This document shows, in pieces, positions 1 to 8,446 of a stretch of 64,000 bases of DNA. How positions within the stretch are numbered: the first letter of the stretch is position 1; the number at the start of each line of letters is the position of its first letter. The stretch is from Cryobacterium sp. Y82 (GTDB lineage Bacteria; Actinomycetota; Actinomycetes; Actinomycetales; Microbacteriaceae), in NCBI RefSeq assembly GCF_002929495.1, contig NZ_PJJJ01000033.1, positions 1 to 64,000 of the forward strand, in the 5' to 3' direction. Below the pieces are notes generated by a model, which saw nothing but the letters and a program-made list of their open reading frames with translations, was not told the DNA's origin and searched no databases. The translations under genes were made by a program, and so were the position numbers.

Positions 1-265
1 AGAGCGGTGAGAACGGAGGGTTCCGCTCGGTAGCGGTTGGGCGCGGTGGATTTATGAACAATGGCCATGAGGCCTCCAAAAACGGGACCTCAGGGAGAAG
101 CCAGATGGATGGGAGTGGCGATTGGGGCGCCGGTTTCACGCGTCTCGCCACTGGGGCGCGGTGTGATGAGAGTCGACCCGAAGGAGAAAATTCTTTCCCG
201 TCGAAACACTCAGCCATCGCAACGTTACCTGAACGTAAGGGTTTAAGCCCCTTCGCGCACAAATA
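1..265. other. left-edge stretch with no gene recognised
   Basis: I see no convincing protein gene; the short open frames have no usable ribosome site and no family resemblance. Positions 170-215 resemble the conserved core of a glycine riboswitch (see findings), and positions 228-241 resemble one half of the MerR-type operators found further right. Neither is strong enough to be called. Confidence 0.4.
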
Positions 266-297
266 GGCCGGGCCCCGCAAGGAGGCAGAGCCCGACC
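266..297 (-). terminator. terminator of the SulP transporter gene
   Basis: On the minus strand a 13-bp stem (285-297 with 266-278, including three G-U pairs) closes a 6-nt loop and is followed by UAUUUGUG. It lies 26 nt beyond the stop codon of the SulP gene. The U run is imperfect, so efficiency is uncertain. Confidence 0.65.
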
Positions 298-322
298 CGG
301 TTAGGCAAGGAAGTGGGATGGA

Positions 323-1843
323 TTAGTGGCCTGAGCCCATGTTGCCGGCGAGGCGGGCGTGCAGCAGGCTGCTCGCTTCGTTGAGTCCCTCAATCGTCAC
401 GGTCTTCTCGTGGCGCTCGTACTTGTAGGTGATGTCGTCGAGGGTGGCGACGGTGGAGGCATCCCAGATGTGCGAGTTCGTCATGTCGATGACGATGCGG
501 TCAGGATCGTCGAGGTAGCTGAACTGCGTCTTCAGATCGTTGCTGGAGGCAAAGAACAGGGCGCCGGTGATCGTGTAATAGGCGATGGGACCAGTCTCGT
601 CGACGGTAAGGCTGCGTTCAACCTGGGCGAGGTGGGCGACGCGTCGGGCGAAGGCGACCATAGCGATGACGACACCGATCACGACGCCGACCGCGAGGTT
701 GTGTGTAGCGACGACGGCGACAACGGTGAAGACCATGACGGTCGTCTCGCTCTTGGGCATTCGCTTCAGCGTGCTCAAGCGGATGCTGTGCCAATCGAAG
801 GTCAGCACGGACACGATGATCATGACCGATACCAGTGCGGCCATGGGCACGACGGAAAGCACCGGGCCGACGCCGAGTACGAGCACGAGCAGAAAGGCGC
901 CGGCGAGGAAGGTGGAGATGCGGGTGCGGGCACCGGATGCCTTGACGTTGATCATGGTCTGGCCGACCATTGCGCAGCCGCCCATGCCGCCGAAGAAGCC
1001 GGAGAGCATGTTGGCAACGCCCTGAGCCCAGGACTCACGCGTCTTGTTGGAGTGGGTGTCGGTGCTCTCATCGACGATCTTGGCGGCCATCAGCGACTCG
1101 AGAATTCCGACCATCGCCATTCCGAAGGCGTAGGGAGCGATGATCGTCAACGTTTCCATGTTGAGCGGGACGTTGGGAAAGAATAGCTGCGGGAGCGTCG
1201 TGGGCAGTTCGCCCTGGTCCCCAATGGTGGGGACATTGATCGATACCACGACGGTCAGCACCGTGAGTACGACGATCGCGACGAGCGGCGCGGGAACCAC
1301 CTTGGTGAAGCGCGGCATAACGACCATGATGATGATGCCGACCGCGACGAGCGGGTAGACCATGAACGGGACGCCCAGCAGTTGCGGCAACTGCGAGGTG
1401 AAAATCAGGATGCCGAGGGCGTTGACGAATCCGACCATGACGCTGCGGGGAATGAACCGCATGATTTTGGCGACGCCGATGAAGGCGAAGACAATCTGGA
1501 AGATACCCGCCAGGATCACGGTAGCGATGAAGTAGTCGATGCCGTAATCCCGCGCGACCGGGGCGATCACGAGCGCAATGGCTGCGGTCGCACCGGTGAT
1601 CATGGCGGGGCGGCCACCGAGAAATGCGATCGACACGGCCATGATGAAGGTCGAAAAGAGGCCGACACGCGGATCGACGCCGGCGATGATAGAGAACGCA
1701 ATCGCCTCGGGGATGAGGGCCATGGCTACAACGAGGCCGGCGAGCACCTCCCGGGTGAGGATGCGCGGTGTGCGCAGAGCTTTCATCACGGTGGGATCGG
1801 CTTTGTACCGATTCTTCTCCGTGGTTTTTTCAATGATGGCCAT
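323..1843 (-). CDS. SulP family inorganic anion transporter
   Basis: Integral membrane transporter of the SulP (SLC26-like) family, expected to move sulfate, bicarbonate or a related anion across the cytoplasmic membrane. The 506-residue protein has the early AMALIPEAIAFS-type motif near residue 40, many hydrophobic helices, and a C-terminal STAS domain at about residues 425-500. ATG at 1843 is preceded by GGAAGG. The gene is divergent from merR1 and ends at a good terminator. A minus-strand copy of the shared MerR-type operator with a -10-like hexamer sits at 1987-2006, giving a leader of about 140 nt. The substrate cannot be told from sequence. Confidence 0.9.
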   Translation of the reverse strand: MAIIEKTTEKNRYKADPTVMKALRTPRILTREVLAGLVVAMALIPEAIAFSIIAGVDPRVGLFSTFIMAVSIAFLGGRPAMITGATAAIALVIAPVARDYGIDYFIATVILAGIFQIVFAFIGVAKIMRFIPRSVMVGFVNALGILIFTSQLPQLLGVPFMVYPLVAVGIIIMVVMPRFTKVVPAPLVAIVVLTVLTVVVSINVPTIGDQGELPTTLPQLFFPNVPLNMETLTIIAPYAFGMAMVGILESLMAAKIVDESTDTHSNKTRESWAQGVANMLSGFFGGMGGCAMVGQTMINVKASGARTRISTFLAGAFLLVLVLGVGPVLSVVPMAALVSVMIIVSVLTFDWHSIRLSTLKRMPKSETTVMVFTVVAVVATHNLAVGVVIGVVIAMVAFARRVAHLAQVERSLTVDETGPIAYYTITGALFFASSNDLKTQFSYLDDPDRIVIDMTNSHIWDASTVATLDDITYKYERHEKTVTIEGLNEASSLLHARLAGNMGSGH

Positions 1844-1986
1844 GGGGCCTTCCTGGAGCGGGACACACGTATGGTGTCGGATGAGTAGAAGAAGTGAGTG
1901 TGGGCGCCCCGTCGCGCACCTCCACCAGTCATCAGGGACAATGGTGGGAGAGTGGGCTCACATGACAATGTCAGCCAACTTCTGCA

Positions 1987-2006
1987 ACACTACTCTAACG
2001 TTAGGG
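1987..2006 (-). promoter_or_regulatory. MerR-type operator/promoter A, facing sulP
   Basis: The palindrome at 1993-2006 (CCCTAACGTTAGAG on the minus strand) directly abuts a -10-like TAGTGT (1987-1992). A weak TTAGCA lies 19 bp upstream of the -10; a 19-bp spacer is typical of promoters activated by MerR proteins. The near-symmetric site could also serve merR1 in the other direction. It matches sites B, C and D. Confidence 0.65.
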
Positions 2007-2041
2007 TTGATTGCTAATCCGTTCGAGAAAAGGTATCAACT

Positions 2042-2431
2042 ATGACTTCCCCAGCCGCCACGGGCACCATGCATATTGGAGAGCTCGCCGAGAAGACCGG
2101 TCTCTCACTGCGCACCATTCGTCACTATGACGAAATCGGGCTGCTCAAGGCCTCTGGTCGTACCGAGGGCGGTTTTCGCCTCTATACGCAGGAAGATCAT
2201 TCTCGGCTGATCTTGATTCGCCGCATGAAGCCGTTGGGGTTCTCTCTCGAAGAGATGATGGCGCTGTTGAAGATCATCGACACGCTGCAGGGCGGCATGG
2301 CTGGTTCGGATAATCCGGATGTCCGCGCGGAGCTCGACACCTTCATTGCACAAGCGATTGAGCGTCGGCAAAAACTTCAGGACCAGCTGGGAATGGCCGA
2401 CGAGTTTCTTGAGGTTCTGCGCACTCAGTAG
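2042..2431 (+). CDS. MerR family transcriptional regulator (merR1)
   Basis: A 129-residue regulator with an N-terminal winged helix-turn-helix of MerR type: MHIGELAEKTGLSLRTIRHY at about residues 10-29, then the DEIGLLKASGR and RLYTQEDHSRL wing motifs. The rest is a short coiled dimerisation helix without a recognisable ligand domain or Cys cluster, so the signal is unknown. It is divergent from sulP across operator A and converges on the MFS gene. It is a close relative of merR2 at 8002-8361, and either protein could bind the four shared operators. Start is ATG at 2042; a second ATG nine codons on is also possible. Confidence 0.88.
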   Translation: MTSPAATGTMHIGELAEKTGLSLRTIRHYDEIGLLKASGRTEGGFRLYTQEDHSRLILIRRMKPLGFSLEEMMALLKIIDTLQGGMAGSDNPDVRAELDTFIAQAIERRQKLQDQLGMADEFLEVLRTQ

Positions 2432-2446
2432 GGCTGCGCAGTACAG

Positions 2447-3733
2447 CTAGCCGCGGTGCGGCGGTCGCACGAAAAGTGCGACGCCGATGACGACGGCGGG
2501 AATAAGTGCCAGTGCCAGCGTCGGCGTGGTGAAGCTGCCGGTCAGGTCGAACCCGAGCGAGAGCGCGACCGGACCGAAAGCCGTCGACGCGAGGCCGATG
2601 GCCGTAGCTACTCCTCGGATATTGCCAATGTGTGCCAAGCCGTAATAGCGCACGTATGAGGCGGCTTCCATGCCGCGCAGGCTCCCTCCGGCGGCACCAA
2701 GAATGAGGCCGTAGACGATGGCCGCCATTCCGCTGGTCACCCACGGCAGCATAACGAGAGCCGCGGTCAGCGTCACCATAGAGAACACGATGAAAACCTT
2801 GGGGCTAACCCGGTCGACGAGGCTGCCCGTGAGTAGGGTGGCTAAGATCCCGGTCACGGTCTGCGGTAGAAAGTTCGCCGCCGCCTCGAGCGAGGTCAGG
2901 CCTTGGGCGCCTAAAATAGCGATTTGATGAAACGCCAGCGCCGTTGTCAGCATGCCCGAGGTTGCCAGGCTCGCGGCGATGACCCAGAACATGCCCGATC
3001 GGATGGCCTCCGGCAGTGTCCACGATTCCTTCTGAATGGTGAGTTGAGCTGTGGAGGGGGTCGATTCCGGATCGACGGCGGGGGCGCGCTTGGGAAAGAC
3101 CAACGCCAGCGGAATGACCACCACAACCACCGCCACCGCTTCCCACCGCCACGCATCGTAAATTCCCACGGATGCGATCAGCCGCTCCACAAAGATCGGT
3201 GCGAGTGAGATGCCGGCCGAGCCGATGGCACTCGCAATGCCGAGGGCCAGCCCGCGCCGATGGTGGATGGCCCGGGCAACCGCGGTGGTCGCGGCCAGGG
3301 TGAGCGCACCTTGGCCGGCCATCCGAACACCGGTGAAGCCGGCGGTGAGCCCGATGATCTCGCCAACGAAGCTGAAGGCTAGAAGGATGACGGCAAAGGT
3401 AAGGCCAATCACGACCGTGACGGACCGTGCTCCCCATCGATCCAACGCCCGCCCAATAAACGGCTGCACGGACGCGCCGGCGAGCGTGCCAATGAGATAA
3501 CTGAGCGAGACATCCGTTCGCGACAGTCCCAGGTCGGCAATCAGGGGATCTGTGAAGACGGAGAGACCGGCAGTCTGGCCGGGGGCCGTCATGACCGAGA
3601 TCAGTCCGGCGGCACCGATGAGGGCCAGCCAGGACCATGAGATTCGCGGACGCGGGCGCGGCGCTGTCCTGCGGTCGGACGGCGCCGGGGGGTGCGGGGA
3701 GTGTGGTGTAGAAGATGACACGGAAGCTTTCAC
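2447..3733 (-). CDS. MFS transporter
   Basis: Major facilitator permease with about 12 membrane helices, beginning WSWLALIGAAGLISVMTAPGQ, and a DRWGAR-type loop 2-3 motif. MFS proteins of this sort often export drugs or metabolites; the substrate is unknown. The open frame extends to a GTG at 3841, but the predicted -10 at 3846-3851 would place transcription start near 3839. That excludes the long form, so I take the GTG at 3733 (428 residues). ATG at 3793 is the alternative; neither has a strong Shine-Dalgarno. It is convergent with merR1 and driven by operator B. Confidence 0.82.
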   Translation of the reverse strand: MKASVSSSTPHSPHPPAPSDRRTAPRPRPRISWSWLALIGAAGLISVMTAPGQTAGLSVFTDPLIADLGLSRTDVSLSYLIGTLAGASVQPFIGRALDRWGARSVTVVIGLTFAVILLAFSFVGEIIGLTAGFTGVRMAGQGALTLAATTAVARAIHHRRGLALGIASAIGSAGISLAPIFVERLIASVGIYDAWRWEAVAVVVVVIPLALVFPKRAPAVDPESTPSTAQLTIQKESWTLPEAIRSGMFWVIAASLATSGMLTTALAFHQIAILGAQGLTSLEAAANFLPQTVTGILATLLTGSLVDRVSPKVFIVFSMVTLTAALVMLPWVTSGMAAIVYGLILGAAGGSLRGMEAASYVRYYGLAHIGNIRGVATAIGLASTAFGPVALSLGFDLTGSFTTPTLALALIPAVVIGVALFVRPPHRG

Positions 3734-3845
3734 AAGAATGGGGCAGACGGCGCGCCAGCAGCGCGCTGGGTGCGACGTGCAAAAAGAGCGCATCTGGAAG
3801 GTTCGAACAGCTTTCGAAAGGTGAGCGACACGCAAGCCCACTTAC

Positions 3846-3865
3846 ACTCTACTCTCACGTGAGAG
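3846..3865 (-). promoter_or_regulatory. MerR-type operator/promoter B, facing the MFS gene
   Basis: A perfect 14-bp palindrome, CTCTCACGTGAGAG (3852-3865), abuts TAGAGT (3846-3851) on the minus strand. It has the same layout as sites A, C and D. The -35 position is poor, as expected for an activator-dependent promoter. Confidence 0.68.
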
Positions 3866-3912
3866 GAAGGTGACCGATGGTGGATGGGAAATGGCCTTCA
3901 ATTCATACTCTT

Positions 3913-3932
3913 CTCTTACGTTAGGGTAGAGT
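3913..3932 (+). promoter_or_regulatory. MerR-type operator/promoter C, facing the unknown gene and RNase J
   Basis: CTCTTACGTTAGGG (3913-3926) abuts TAGAGT (3927-3932), with TTCATA 19 bp upstream. The wider sequence 3907-3932 is symmetric at 20 of 26 positions. It precedes the gene at 4027 by about 90 nt. Confidence 0.68.
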
Positions 3933-4026
3933 TGCTGTGAGTGGTTGACAGAAAACCACTCACGCGGTCCCTGACCCGATCGCGGCCCCAACTTTCCCCG
4001 TTCTAGGTTCCCGAGAGGCGCACTTC

Positions 4027-4521
4027 ATGTCCATTCATCCCCTCGCTCGTACTGACCAGCACCTGATTCAGGATTTCATGTTGACCAAGATCACGCTCCT
4101 GCTGGCCCGCCACGCGGAACATACGGAGTGGGAATTTGAACTCACAGCAATGGATGAGAAGTCCCGCGAAGGTTCGTCGCAGGGACACTCATTCCTCTTC
4201 ATTTACACCGTCGCGCGGTACTATGTCGCGGTCACACGCGCCCACGCGGAATCCAACACCTCCGAGACCGGTCCCGATCGCGACGATTCAACATTCTTCG
4301 GCGACTTCATCGATGCTGTCGCCAGCAACGACCCCAAACGAGCGTTGACACTGTGGTTCTCCACCGACATCAGCGCCGAAACCGATATCGCCGCTCCGGC
4401 AATTCGACAACTCGCCTTTGTATTTCTCGACCGGCTGACCATGCCGGCCTCGGATTTCATTGCCAGTGACGTGGCCGATTTCCTGCCTGACCCGTACGAA
4501 CCTGACCATTCCGTGGGCTGA
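4027..4521 (+). CDS. hypothetical protein upstream of RNase J
   Basis: I do not recognise this 164-residue protein. It appears soluble and acidic toward its end, is mixed alpha-helical in character (LIQDFMLTKITLLLARHAEH, FLFIYTVARYYVAVTRAHAE), and has no signal peptide, Cys cluster or nucleotide-binding motif. It begins about 90 nt after MerR-type promoter C and ends 26 nt before the RNase J start, so the two are very probably co-transcribed. Context suggests a partner in RNA decay or in the stress response behind this regulon; that is inference only. Confidence 0.75.
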   Translation: MSIHPLARTDQHLIQDFMLTKITLLLARHAEHTEWEFELTAMDEKSREGSSQGHSFLFIYTVARYYVAVTRAHAESNTSETGPDRDDSTFFGDFIDAVASNDPKRALTLWFSTDISAETDIAAPAIRQLAFVFLDRLTMPASDFIASDVADFLPDPYEPDHSVG

Positions 4522-4547
4522 CGCCCGCGCCCCAAGAAAAGAGCTCT

Positions 4548-6233
4548 ATGAGCACCCATCCACTGTCCCTTACTGCACCGCCCGCACTTCTTGCGCGCGG
4601 CCTGCGTATCATCCCGCTCGGCGGTCTCGGCGAAATCGGCCGTAATATGACCGTGTTTGAGCACAAAGGCAAATTGCTCGTCATCGACTGCGGGCTGCTG
4701 TTTCCAAAAGACATTCAGCCTGGCATCAACGTGATCTTGCCCGATTTCTCGATCTTGCGTGACCGGCTCGACGACATCGCAGCCATCGTCCTCACCCACG
4801 GCCACGAGGACCACATCGGCGCAGTGCCCTACCTGCTCAAAGAACGCGGCGACATTCCCGTCATTGCCTCCAAGCTGACCCTCGCCTTCGTCGGAGCAAA
4901 ATTTCAGGAACACCGCCTGCATCCCCCGGTCGTTGAAGTCAAGGAAGGCGAACGCCGCTCTGTTGGTCCCTTCAACCTCGAATTCCTGGCCGTGAACCAT
5001 TCCATCCCCGACGGCCTCGCCATCGGCATCCGCACAGAAGCCGGGCTGGTCGTGCACACTGGCGACTTCAAAATGGATCAGTTCCCCCTCGACAACCGAC
5101 TCACCGACCTGCCCGGTTTCGCCCGGCTCGGCGACGAAGGCATTGACCTGCTGCTGATCGACTCGACCAACGCCGTTGTGCCCGGATTCACCACACCCGA
5201 AGCCGATATCGGCCCCGCCATCGACACCGTGTTTCGTAACGCGCCACGACGGATCATTGTCTCCAGCTTCGCCAGTCACGTCCATCGCATCCAACAGGTG
5301 ATCGATGCGGCTGTACGCCACAACCGCAAGGTGGCCTTCGTCGGCCGATCCATGGTGCGCAACATGGGTATGGCCGCTGAATTGGGGTATCTGCACGTCC
5401 CGAAGGGACTGCTCGTCGATGTCAAGGCCCTGGAGCGGATGAAAGACGACAAGGTCGTTCTTATCTGCACCGGTTCACAGGGAGAACCGATGGCGGCTCT
5501 GGCCCGAATGGCGAACCGTGAACACACCATCCGCATCGGCGAGGGCGACACCGTTCTCTTGGCCAGTTCGGTCATTCCCGGAAATGAGAACTCCATCTAC
5601 CGGGTCATCAACGGACTGACCCGCTGGGGTGCCAACGTCGTGCACAAGGCCAACGCCAAAGTCCACGTGTCCGGGCACGCCAGCGCGGGCGAACTCGTCT
5701 ACTGCTACAACGTGATGCGCCCCACCAACGTGATGCCCGTGCACGGTGAATGGCGCCACCTCACCGCCAACGCGGACCTGGCCGTGCGCACCGGAATCAG
5801 TAAAGACCGCGTTCTCGTTGTCGAAGATGGCATCGTGGTCGACCTGGTCGATGGACGCGCCACCGTCGTGGGTCGAGTGCCAGCCGACTATGTCCTGGTC
5901 GACGGCATGACCGTCGGCGGAGACGCAGCAGAAGCGATGGAAGACCGTCGACTCCTCGCGGAAGACGGTGCCATTACCGTTCTGGGAATTCTCAACACCG
6001 AGACGGGACGCCTGGCCGAACCGGTGGAATTCATCTCCCGCGGCTTCAATCACGATGCCGACTGGGCAGCCAATGCCGCGCAGGTCATCGACGAGGCCAT
6101 GGTTGCAGCAACCCGGAACAATGCGCTCGACGGAGCAGCCGTCGAGCGCATCTTCTCCGAGAGCGTGACCCGATGGATGCAACGCAAGTATCGGCGCAAC
6201 CCGGTGATCACGGCGGTCGTCGTTGACGCCTAG
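4548..6233 (+). CDS. rnj: ribonuclease J
   Basis: RNase J family 5'-3' exo/endoribonuclease (metallo-beta-lactamase and beta-CASP folds), acting in cytoplasmic mRNA decay and rRNA maturation. The 561-residue protein carries the zinc motif HGHEDH at residues 84-89, the later HTGDFK motif, the beta-CASP segment with SSFASHVHRIQQ, and the HVSGHAS motif. Length is normal. It is the second gene of a likely two-gene operon under MerR-type promoter C and converges on prfC with a strong shared terminator. MerR control of an RNase J is unusual; it may be a second, inducible copy beside a housekeeping one elsewhere. Confidence 0.93.
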   Translation: MSTHPLSLTAPPALLARGLRIIPLGGLGEIGRNMTVFEHKGKLLVIDCGLLFPKDIQPGINVILPDFSILRDRLDDIAAIVLTHGHEDHIGAVPYLLKERGDIPVIASKLTLAFVGAKFQEHRLHPPVVEVKEGERRSVGPFNLEFLAVNHSIPDGLAIGIRTEAGLVVHTGDFKMDQFPLDNRLTDLPGFARLGDEGIDLLLIDSTNAVVPGFTTPEADIGPAIDTVFRNAPRRIIVSSFASHVHRIQQVIDAAVRHNRKVAFVGRSMVRNMGMAAELGYLHVPKGLLVDVKALERMKDDKVVLICTGSQGEPMAALARMANREHTIRIGEGDTVLLASSVIPGNENSIYRVINGLTRWGANVVHKANAKVHVSGHASAGELVYCYNVMRPTNVMPVHGEWRHLTANADLAVRTGISKDRVLVVEDGIVVDLVDGRATVVGRVPADYVLVDGMTVGGDAAEAMEDRRLLAEDGAITVLGILNTETGRLAEPVEFISRGFNHDADWAANAAQVIDEAMVAATRNNALDGAAVERIFSESVTRWMQRKYRRNPVITAVVVDA

Positions 6234-6245
6234 ACGATAGCAAGC

Positions 6246-6288
6246 ACAGCAGCGGCCCGGCACATCACGTGTGCCGGGCCGCTGCTGT
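6246..6288. terminator. bidirectional terminator between RNase J and prfC
   Basis: A perfect 18-bp stem (6246-6263 with 6271-6288) around a 7-nt loop, followed by a short T run on the plus strand. It lies between the convergent stops at 6233 and 6308, so it can serve both genes. Confidence 0.88.
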
Positions 6289-6307
6289 TTTCGCCGGTGA
6301 CTCACCT

Positions 6308-7957
6308 TCAGCGACGTTTATCGCCGCGGGCTGCGCCCTCGACGGACTCCATCTCGACGGACGGGCTGAGGTTCTCCAGCACGATATCTGGGAACTCCCG
6401 AGCGACAGCCTGAAACCGCCAAGGGGTGCTGAACAGGGCCAAGAGTGTGTCGTCGGAGCGGGTGAGCACTTCCACCTGGCGTAGCGACCCCAGTCTGCCC
6501 GCGCTTGCTCGATCGGTGCGGCGCGCGATTTGGTAGGGCAACGTCTCCATGCGGATGTCAGCACCAAAATCGTGCGTCATGCGTTCCTCAACGACGTCGA
6601 ACTGCATTGGACCCACGGCCCCGAGTACGGGAGCTTGGTCGCCCCGCAGGTCAGATCGCATGACTTGAATGACCCCCTCATGGTCGAGCTGATCGATTCC
6701 TCGACGGAATTGCTTGTGCTTGCTGGTGTCCGCGGGGCGTACGGCACGAAAATATTCGGGGGCGAACACCGGCAGGGGTGGGTATTTGACGGGTTCGGAA
6801 TCATAGAGTGAATCGCCTACCCGAAGAGAGGCTGCGTTGATCAACCCGACGATGTCGCCGGGCCAGGCCTGCTCCGCCATGGTGCGTTCTCGTCCGAACA
6901 TCTGTTGCGCATACTTCGTGGCAAACGGACGGCCGGTCGATGCCTGCGTTAGAACCATCCCGCGGTGGAACATGCCCGAACACACTCTCACGAATGCGAC
7001 GTGGTCACGGTGCGAGGCGTTCATGCCGGACTGAACCTTGAAGACAAAGCCCGAGAAGTCACCGCTGATGGGCCGTCGTCGATCGGTGATATCTGCCCGG
7101 GCCAGTGCGGGCGGAGCGAATTCCACGAGAGCGTCCAGCAGCTGGTGAACACCAAAGTTGAGGACGGCAGCGCAAAAAAGTACCGGCGTGGTCGTCGCGC
7201 GAAGAAAAAGTGCCTCGTTGTGGTCGTGCCCTTCGGCATGGAGCAGTGCTGATTCTTCGGCAGCATTAGTCCATTCCTGGCCGAGTTCCGCGGCAGCGGC
7301 CGTCGCCGTGGTACGAGCTTCAATGGCGGCGGTCGCGCCTCCCGGGGTTCGGGTGAAACGCACAAATCCGGGGGATTGTCGATCCAGAACTCCGTGAAAT
7401 TCGCCGGCGAGCCCCACAGGCCAGGTGAGCGGTGTGGGAACGAGCCCGGTGCGGTCGTGGATCTCGTCCATGAGATCCAACGCGGACTTTCCAGGTCGGT
7501 CCCATTTATTGATGACCGTGATCACGGGCAGGCCGTGTTGTCGGCAGACCTCAAACAGTTTCATGGTTTGCGGTTCCAGGCCCTTGCTGGCATCGATGAG
7601 CATCACAGCGGCATCAACAGCGGAGAGGACCCGGAAGGTGTCTTCGGAGAAATCGGCGTGACCGGGGGTGTCAACGAGATTGATCACGGTGTCGCGATAC
7701 TCAAACTGGATAGCGGCGGACGTCACGGAAATGCCACGGGCCTGCTCCATGGCCATCCAGTCAGACACGGTGCCTCGCCGGCCGGCTTTGCCGTGTACTG
7801 CACCCGCCCAATCAATCGCGTGCGCGTGCAGCAGGAGTGCTTCGGTCAGGGTGGACTTGCCGGCATCCGGGTGAGAAATAACGGCAAAGGTGCGCCGTTT
7901 GTGGGCTTGGGCGAGGATGTCGAGGTTAGAGACGGTGGGCGTGGTTTGATGCGTCAC
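6308..7957 (-). CDS. prfC: peptide chain release factor 3 (RF3)
   Basis: Translational GTPase that recycles RF1/RF2 from the ribosome after termination. The order of motifs fits RF3: KRRTFAVISHPDAGKST (G1, about residues 20-36), the DTPGHADFSEDTFR G3 segment, NKWDRP (G4), then EF-G-like domains 2 and 3. I choose GTG at 7957 (549 residues) because AGGA lies 7 nt upstream; the longer frame to 8065 would overlap merR2 and adds an unconserved basic tail. It follows merR2 by 44 nt on the same strand, so merR2 and prfC probably form one operon under operator D. Confidence 0.92.
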   Translation of the reverse strand: MTHQTTPTVSNLDILAQAHKRRTFAVISHPDAGKSTLTEALLLHAHAIDWAGAVHGKAGRRGTVSDWMAMEQARGISVTSAAIQFEYRDTVINLVDTPGHADFSEDTFRVLSAVDAAVMLIDASKGLEPQTMKLFEVCRQHGLPVITVINKWDRPGKSALDLMDEIHDRTGLVPTPLTWPVGLAGEFHGVLDRQSPGFVRFTRTPGGATAAIEARTTATAAAAELGQEWTNAAEESALLHAEGHDHNEALFLRATTTPVLFCAAVLNFGVHQLLDALVEFAPPALARADITDRRRPISGDFSGFVFKVQSGMNASHRDHVAFVRVCSGMFHRGMVLTQASTGRPFATKYAQQMFGRERTMAEQAWPGDIVGLINAASLRVGDSLYDSEPVKYPPLPVFAPEYFRAVRPADTSKHKQFRRGIDQLDHEGVIQVMRSDLRGDQAPVLGAVGPMQFDVVEERMTHDFGADIRMETLPYQIARRTDRASAGRLGSLRQVEVLTRSDDTLLALFSTPWRFQAVAREFPDIVLENLSPSVEMESVEGAARGDKRR

Positions 7958-8001
7958 GGTGTTCCTGTCTGTGGCATGATCACGAGGTGGGCGTGGTGGC
8001 T

Positions 8002-8361
8002 TCACAGACTTCGCAGCAGGTCGACGAACCCGTTGGCTACGCGAACCTGTTCGCGCAGTGAGCATTCACGCGCTTCGATATCGCTGATCAGGATGGCGAG
8101 ATCACGCCGGATTGTTGACATTGTCCCGTCCGGGTCGGAGTCGACCAGATCCAGTGTCGCCAGGGCGTCCTTGATTTCCGGATGGGTGAGAGACAACGCT
8201 CGGAGGCTGCGGATGATGCGTGCCCGATCGAGGTCGGCCGGGGCATAGAGCCGATAGCCGGAATCGCTGCGCCCTGACGCTTGCAAAATGTGGATCTCGT
8301 CGTAGTGCCGCACGGTGCGCTGGGAGAGCCCAGTCCGTTCGGCGAACTCACCGATAAGCAT
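8002..8361 (-). CDS. MerR family transcriptional regulator (merR2)
   Basis: A 119-residue MerR protein with the HTH MLIGEFAERTGLSQRTVRHY at the N-terminus and a YRLYAPADLDRARII wing. It is of the same subfamily as merR1 at 2042-2431. The C-terminal part is a short helical region without a recognisable sensor. ATG at 8361 has AAGGGGG upstream. Operator D lies about 40 bp before the start, so the gene is probably autoregulated; prfC follows 44 nt downstream. Which of the two MerR proteins binds each site is open. Confidence 0.88.
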   Translation of the reverse strand: MLIGEFAERTGLSQRTVRHYDEIHILQASGRSDSGYRLYAPADLDRARIIRSLRALSLTHPEIKDALATLDLVDSDPDGTMSTIRRDLAILISDIEARECSLREQVRVANGFVDLLRSL

Positions 8362-8397
8362 GAATGCCCCCTTGTCTCGTATGGGAATAATCGTACG

Positions 8398-8417
8398 TCT
8401 CTACTCTAACGTAAGAG
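8398..8417 (-). promoter_or_regulatory. MerR-type operator/promoter D, facing merR2-prfC
   Basis: On the minus strand CTCTTACGTTAGAG (revcomp of 8404-8417) abuts TAGAGA (8398-8403). Together with site C it shares all but two of 20 positions. Transcription would start near 8391, about 30 nt before merR2. Confidence 0.68.
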
Positions 8418-8446
8418 GAGAGTTGGTGGTAATAAACATAAGGCAT

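Noticed and set aside
359-1186. 275-codon plus-strand frame opposite sulP
   Set aside because: His/Asp/Gly-rich shadow of the transporter gene; no ribosome site.
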